Shown in pieces: positions 5,593-8,900 of a DNA stretch of 8,900 bases (its first letter is position 1; each line of letters starts with the position of its first letter). The translations under genes and the position numbers were made by a program. Origin of the DNA: Trueperaceae bacterium (lineage in GTDB: Bacteria; Deinococcota; Deinococci; Deinococcales; Trueperaceae). The notes beneath the pieces are model-generated. The model saw only the letters and a program-made list of their open reading frames with translations, was not told the DNA's origin and made no database searches. The stretch spans positions 1 to 8,900 of the forward strand of contig PXAU01000116.1 in assembly GCA_003567075.1 (NCBI GenBank). Direction: 5' to 3'.

Positions 5593-6757
5593 TCCGACCC
5601 TCGACGCTTCGGCTGACGCTCCGACCGGCCTGACGCGCCGCGAGCTGCTGAAAGCCGCCGCGGTCGGTGCCTGCGCGCTGTGCGTAGGCGGCGCGCTCCT
5701 CGGCGCGCCGACGGCGCGCGCGCAGTCCGCCCAGCCGGGCCTCATCGGTCGCCAGCCGTCGCCGTGGTTCGAGGCGCTGGGTGGTGGCGAGGTGCGCTGC
5801 ACCTTGTGCCCGCTGCGATGCCGGTTGGCCGACGGGCAGCGCGGTCCGTGCCGCGTGCGTGAGAACCGTGCCGGTCGCGGCTACACCTTGGTCTACGGCA
5901 ACCCCAGCCTGGTGCAGCTCGACCCGGTGGAGCGCAAGCCCTTCTTCCACGTGCTGCCGGGTACGCGGGCGCTCTCGGTCTCGACCGCCGGGTGCCCTAT
6001 CGAGTGTCGCTTCTGCGAGGTCTGGGACATGGCGCTCGTGGCGCCCGAGGAGGTCTACGCCTACGACCTGCCGCCCGACGCGCTCGTGCAGCACGCGCTC
6101 GAGGTGGGCGCGGCCTCGCTCAGCTTCGCCTTCGGCGAGCCGGTGGCGTTCTTCGAGTACATGCTCGACGCCGCGGCCTTGGCGCGTGCGGCGGGCCTAC
6201 GTGTGCTCGTGCACACCAGCGGCTACATCGAGGAGGCGCCACTCCTGGCGCTCGCCTCGGTCGTCGACGCGGTGAACGTCGACCTCAAGGGCTTCGACGA
6301 GGCGTTCTACCGCGACCTGTGCAGCGCTGAGCTTGGTCCGGTGCTGCGAACCCTCGAGGTTCTGCACCAGGCCGGCGTGCACCTCGAGATCACCAACCTG
6401 GTGATCCCCACCCTCAACGACGACGACGCGCAGATCCGCGCCATGTGCGAGTGGATCGTGGGTGCGCTCGGGCGCGACGTGCCGCTGCACTTCTCGCGCT
6501 TCTACCCGCTCTACAAGCTCGCCAACCTGCCGCCCACGCCGGTGTCGACGCTCGACCGCGCCCGCGCCATCGCGTTGGACGCCGGGGTGCATTACGTCTA
6601 CGTGGCGCGGGTGACGGGCCACGAGGGTGAGGACACCTTCTGCCCGCACTGCGGTGAGGTGGCGATCGCGCGCATGGGCTTCATGGTCGAGCACGTCGCC
6701 ATCGACGAGGGACGCTGCCGTGGCTGCGGCGGCCGGATCGAGGGTCGCTGGGCCTGA
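5576..6757 (+). CDS. AmmeMemoRadiSam-family radical SAM enzyme with Tat signal
   Basis: This 393-residue protein starts with a twin-arginine signal: TRRELLK at residues 20-26, a hydrophobic stretch (27-44) and an ARA cleavage site at 47-49. The mature part has CTLCPLRC...GPC (Cys75, Cys78, Cys82, Cys92), the radical SAM motif CPIECRFC (Cys140, Cys144, Cys147), FGEPVAFFEYMLD in the SAM-binding region, and VNVDLKGFDEAFY. The C-terminal end has four cysteines as two CxxC pairs (356/359 and 381/384). This order is that of the AmmeMemoRadiSam family, whose biochemical function is unknown. The usual partners AMMECR1 and Memo are not in the window. The ATG at 5576 follows GAGGA and lies inside the end of the membrane SpeE-like gene. 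If the signal works, the enzyme is exported folded with its Fe-S clusters, which is unusual for radical SAM enzymes. The family call is firm; export and role are inferred. Confidence 0.9.
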   Translation: MRERPDPTLDASADAPTGLTRRELLKAAAVGACALCVGGALLGAPTARAQSAQPGLIGRQPSPWFEALGGGEVRCTLCPLRCRLADGQRGPCRVRENRAGRGYTLVYGNPSLVQLDPVERKPFFHVLPGTRALSVSTAGCPIECRFCEVWDMALVAPEEVYAYDLPPDALVQHALEVGAASLSFAFGEPVAFFEYMLDAAALARAAGLRVLVHTSGYIEEAPLLALASVVDAVNVDLKGFDEAFYRDLCSAELGPVLRTLEVLHQAGVHLEITNLVIPTLNDDDAQIRAMCEWIVGALGRDVPLHFSRFYPLYKLANLPPTPVSTLDRARAIALDAGVHYVYVARVTGHEGEDTFCPHCGEVAIARMGFMVEHVAIDEGRCRGCGGRIEGRWA

Positions 6758-6772
6758 CGTCGATCGTGCTCC

Positions 6773-6806
6773 GCGGCTGCTGCGGTGACGACGGCGCTTC
6801 AGCCGC
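6773..6806. terminator. Stem between convergent genes, possible bidirectional terminator
   Basis: GCGGCTG (6773-6779) pairs perfectly with CAGCCGC (6800-6806) around a 20-nt loop in the 41-bp gap between the two convergent radical SAM genes. The right arm covers the stop codon of the minus-strand gene. There is no T-run on either strand, so this is only a candidate. Confidence 0.3.
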
Positions 6807-7854
6807 CGCGGCGGCGGAAGAGATCGCGCTGCATCAGCGAGCGCTCGTCGAGGTTCGTGAGACCGGCCTCCTCGGCCCAGGTCATCGCCTCGAGGAACTC
6901 GTCGACGGTGATCGCGCGAGCGATGTCGGGGTGCTCGAACGCCCAGTGCTCCACCCGGTACTGCGACATGATGTTCACGTACGTCGACGGGGTCAGCGTC
7001 TCGGCCACCCAGTGGACGAAGTCGTGGGCGTTCGAGGTGCGGTTGGGCATCACCAGGTGCCGGATCATGAGCCCGCGCAGCGCGATACCGTGCGGGTCGG
7101 TGACCAACTCACCCACCTGCCGGTGCATCTCGGCGATGGCGGCCTTCGCCGTCTCGGGGTAGTCCGGGGCACCCATGTACAACTCGGCCTGGTCGTCGTC
7201 CATGAACTTGAGGTCGGGCAGGTAGATGTCGACGATGCCGTCGAGCAGTCGCACGGCGTCGAATGCATCGTAACCGCCGGTGTTGTAGCACAGCGGGATG
7301 CGCAGGCCCTTCTGCGCCGCGATACGTGTGGCTTGCAGGATCTGCGGCATCACGTGCGTGGGCGTGACCAGGTTGACGTTGTGGCAGCCGATCTGCTGCA
7401 CGCGCAGCATGAGATCGGCGAGGTCCTCCACCTCGAGCCGCTGGCCGCGGCCCTCGTGCGCGATGGGCCAGTTCTGGCAGAAGACGCAGCGCAGGTTGCA
7501 GTTCGAGAAGAAGATGGTGCCCGAGCCGTAGTGCCCGACCAGCGGCAGTTCCTCGCCGTAGTGCGGTTGCGCTGAGAACACCACGGCCTCGTCGGCCGTG
7601 CGGCAGACGCCGGTCTGGCCTCGCAGGCGGTTCACCCCACAGCGCCGCGGGCAGAGCTGGCAGTCCTCCAGCAGCGCGTACGCCTCGTCGATGCGTTCCG
7701 CGAAGCGCCCCTCCTCCTCGAGTTGCAGGTAGGCCGGCACGAACGCATCGCCATCGGGCGGCCAGACGCTGCGGCCGAGGGCGTGGCCCGTGGTGACGAG
7801 CGCCGCGGCGCCACCCACCAGCCCACGTAGGAAGGTTCGTCGTGACATCGTCAT
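6799..7854 (-). CDS. PflX-like (COG1313) radical SAM protein with Tat signal
   Basis: This 351-residue protein opens with MTMSRRTFLRG, a near-ideal Tat motif (SRRTFLR at 4-10), followed by a moderately hydrophobic stretch (11-27). It then has CQLCPRRCGVNRLRG...C (Cys65, Cys68, Cys72, Cys84), TIFFSNCNLRCVFCQNW with the radical SAM cysteines 119, 123 and 126, VNLVTPTHVMPQI, YNTGGYDAF, IVDIYLPDLKF, and GLMIRHLVMPN. These are hallmarks of the PflX-like branch of glycyl-radical-activase homologues, whose substrate is unknown. It lacks the two ferredoxin groups of the activase at 277-1212, so it is not simply a second copy. The start is ATG 7854 or, two codons on, ATG 7848; neither has a Shine-Dalgarno sequence, which fits a nearly leaderless mRNA from the promoter just upstream. 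It converges on the other Tat-signalled radical SAM gene. Family certain; export probable. Confidence 0.9.
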   Translation of the reverse strand: MTMSRRTFLRGLVGGAAALVTTGHALGRSVWPPDGDAFVPAYLQLEEEGRFAERIDEAYALLEDCQLCPRRCGVNRLRGQTGVCRTADEAVVFSAQPHYGEELPLVGHYGSGTIFFSNCNLRCVFCQNWPIAHEGRGQRLEVEDLADLMLRVQQIGCHNVNLVTPTHVMPQILQATRIAAQKGLRIPLCYNTGGYDAFDAVRLLDGIVDIYLPDLKFMDDDQAELYMGAPDYPETAKAAIAEMHRQVGELVTDPHGIALRGLMIRHLVMPNRTSNAHDFVHWVAETLTPSTYVNIMSQYRVEHWAFEHPDIARAITVDEFLEAMTWAEEAGLTNLDERSLMQRDLFRRRGG

Positions 7855-7867
7855 CGTCTTGTCCGGA

Positions 7868-7896
7868 AGTATAGCAGACGCCGTCACGGTTGTTTG
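7868..7896 (-). promoter_or_regulatory. Extended -10 promoter for the PflX-like gene, nearly leaderless
   Basis: On the minus strand TGCTATACT (7876-7868) is an extended -10 (TGn plus TATACT, 5 of 6). A weak -35, CAAACA (7896-7891, 3 of 6), lies 17 nt upstream. The predicted start near 7861 leaves about 7 nt before the ATG at 7854, agreeing with the missing ribosome site. Confidence 0.6.
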
Positions 7897-7960
7897 GCCC
7901 GGGGCGTGCGCCGACACCGCGGTACGCTCTGGACGCGACCCGCAGGCGCCGCCGCGGCAT

Positions 7961-7983
7961 GCACGCCGCGCGTTCGGGCGTGC
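7961..7983 (+). other. Stem-loop upstream of the alpha-amylase gene
   Basis: GCACGCC (7961-7967) pairs perfectly with GGCGTGC (7977-7983) around a 9-nt loop, ending 17 nt before the ribosome site. An overlapping alternative pairs CGCGGC (7953-7958) with GCCGCG (7965-7970), so the two are mutually exclusive. No convincing plus-strand promoter was found in 7855-8011. The pairing may be a leader structure or a by-product of high GC. Confidence 0.3.
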
Positions 7984-8011
7984 CCGTGAGCACCGACGCG
8001 AGGGAGAGAGC

Positions 8012-8900
8012 ATGAAGGAATACAACGGCGTGATGATGCAGTACTTCCACTGGTACCTGCCGGCCGACGGTTCGCTCTGGCGCCAACTCGCCAACGAGGC
8101 CGAGGCGTTGGCCGCCGCGGGCGTGACGTCGGTATGGCTGCCGCCGGCCTACAAGGGGGCCGCCGGCGGGTTCGACACCGGCTACGGCGTGTACGACCTG
8201 TTCGACTTGGGTGAGTTCGACCAGAAGGGCTCGGTGCGCACCAAGTACGGCACGCGCGACGAGCTGCTCGCGGCGATCCGCGCGGCGCACGCCGCCGGGA
8301 TCCAGGTCTACGCCGACGTGGTCGTCAACCATAAGCTCGGCGGCGACGCCGAAGAGGAGTTCACGGCCACGCCCTTCGACCCGAACGACCGCAATCGCCC
8401 CATCGGCGAGCCCCAGACCATCCGCGCCTGGACGCACTTCACCTTCCCTGGACGGCAGGGACGTTACTCCACCCTCCACTGGCACTGGTGGCACTTCAAC
8501 GCCACCGATGCCAACGCGCTCTCGCAGGGTGAGGAGGCGGTGTACCTGTTCGAGGGCAAGCGCTTCGTCACCGACGTCGACCTGGAGAAGGGCAACTACG
8601 ACTTCCTCATGGGCTGCAACCTCGACATGGAGAACCCCGACGTGCTGGCCGAGCTCGAGCACTGGGGCGACTGGTTCGTGGACACGACCGGCGTCGACGG
8701 CTTCCGCTTCGACGCGGTCAAGCACGTCCAGGCGGGGTTCTTCGTGGCCTGGCTGGAGCGCCTACGGCAGCGTAGCGGCCGCCAGCTGTTCGCCGTCGGC
8801 GAGTACTGGTCAGGCGTGGGTACGGCGCTGCAGCACTTCCTGGGCGCGACCGACGGCAGCATGATGCTCTTCGACGCCGTGCTGCACTACAACTTCGCCA
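8012..8900 (+). CDS. Cytoplasmic alpha-amylase (GH13), N-terminal part, cut by window edge
   Basis: The first 296 codons of a GH13 alpha-amylase hydrolysing internal alpha-1,4-glucan bonds; the frame is open to the window end. From memory it follows E. coli cytoplasmic AmyA closely: MMQYFHWYLPADGSLW at the start, WLPPAYKGAAGG, YDLFDLGEFDQKGSVRTKYG, and DVVVNHKLGGDAEEEF (Asp102-His107). GFRFDAVKH contains the nucleophile Asp234, and VGEYW the acid/base Glu264. No signal peptide is present, so it is intracellular, acting on storage or imported glucans. About 190 C-terminal residues, including the third catalytic aspartate, would lie beyond the edge. The ATG at 8012 has AGGGAGAGAG ending 1 nt before it. 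It is transcribed divergently from the PflX-like gene, 157 bp away, and has no evident functional tie to it. Confidence 0.93.
   Translation, partial: MKEYNGVMMQYFHWYLPADGSLWRQLANEAEALAAAGVTSVWLPPAYKGAAGGFDTGYGVYDLFDLGEFDQKGSVRTKYGTRDELLAAIRAAHAAGIQVYADVVVNHKLGGDAEEEFTATPFDPNDRNRPIGEPQTIRAWTHFTFPGRQGRYSTLHWHWWHFNATDANALSQGEEAVYLFEGKRFVTDVDLEKGNYDFLMGCNLDMENPDVLAELEHWGDWFVDTTGVDGFRFDAVKHVQAGFFVAWLERLRQRSGRQLFAVGEYWSGVGTALQHFLGATDGSMMLFDAVLHYNFA

Noticed and set aside
4093..5802. Long minus-strand open frame (about 569 codons) opposite the membrane SpeE-like gene
   Set aside because: It is rich in Arg, His, Glu and Gln with no recognisable domain and lies antisense to a clear gene family. GC-rich third positions create such open frames.
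277..7854. The three radical SAM proteins as recent duplicates of one another
   Set aside because: They share only the core cysteine motif and general fold. The activase has two ferredoxin groups, the AmmeMemoRadiSam protein has C-terminal CxxC pairs, and the PflX-like protein has neither.
7109..8725. Long minus-strand open frame (about 538 codons) across the PflX-like gene and amylase
   Set aside because: It spans two unrelated convincing genes in the wrong frames and their divergent promoter region; its composition is low-complexity.

Overview
The window is about 70% GC, with strongly GC-biased third codon positions and tightly packed genes. That fits a high-GC bacterium such as a member of Deinococcota, Actinomycetota or Chloroflexota, but nothing here fixes the phylum. 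A glycyl radical enzyme system and two further radical SAM proteins point to at least partly anaerobic physiology, because all of these are oxygen-sensitive.

Layout. (1) Bases 1-2008, minus strand: a TetR-type repressor, a glycyl-radical-enzyme activase with two extra [4Fe-4S] sites, and the first 90 codons of its glycyl radical enzyme, which runs off the left edge. (2) Bases 2009-2176: a divergent control region with a near-consensus promoter facing right, a weaker one facing left, and two closely similar operator-like palindromes placed to let the repressor control both directions. (3) Bases 2177-2998, plus strand: two small four-helix membrane proteins of unknown function that look like tandem paralogues. 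(4) Bases 2999-3162: a non-coding stretch with a duplicated 17-nt element, several stem-loops and a promoter with a very short leader. (5) Bases 3163-6757, plus strand: an 809-residue integral membrane protein with a spermidine-synthase-like domain between two membrane blocks, overlapping by 17 nt a radical SAM protein of the AmmeMemoRadiSam family that carries a twin-arginine (Tat) export signal. (6) Bases 6799-7854, minus strand, converging on it: a second radical SAM protein (PflX/COG1313-like), also with a Tat signal. (7) From 8012, plus strand: the first 296 codons of a cytoplasmic GH13 alpha-amylase, cut by the right edge.

The most interesting part is 3163-7854. Two radical SAM enzymes appear to be addressed for Tat export as folded metalloproteins, and they sit beside a membrane protein whose middle domain has the fold that binds SAM-type nucleosides. 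Radical SAM chemistry is normally cytoplasmic. The three genes may therefore form an extracytoplasmic or membrane-associated SAM-dependent system. The enzyme families are recognisable; the export, the partnership and the function are inference.

No tRNA, rRNA, CRISPR array, insertion sequence or phage gene was seen. No gene-free stretch exceeds 300 bases.
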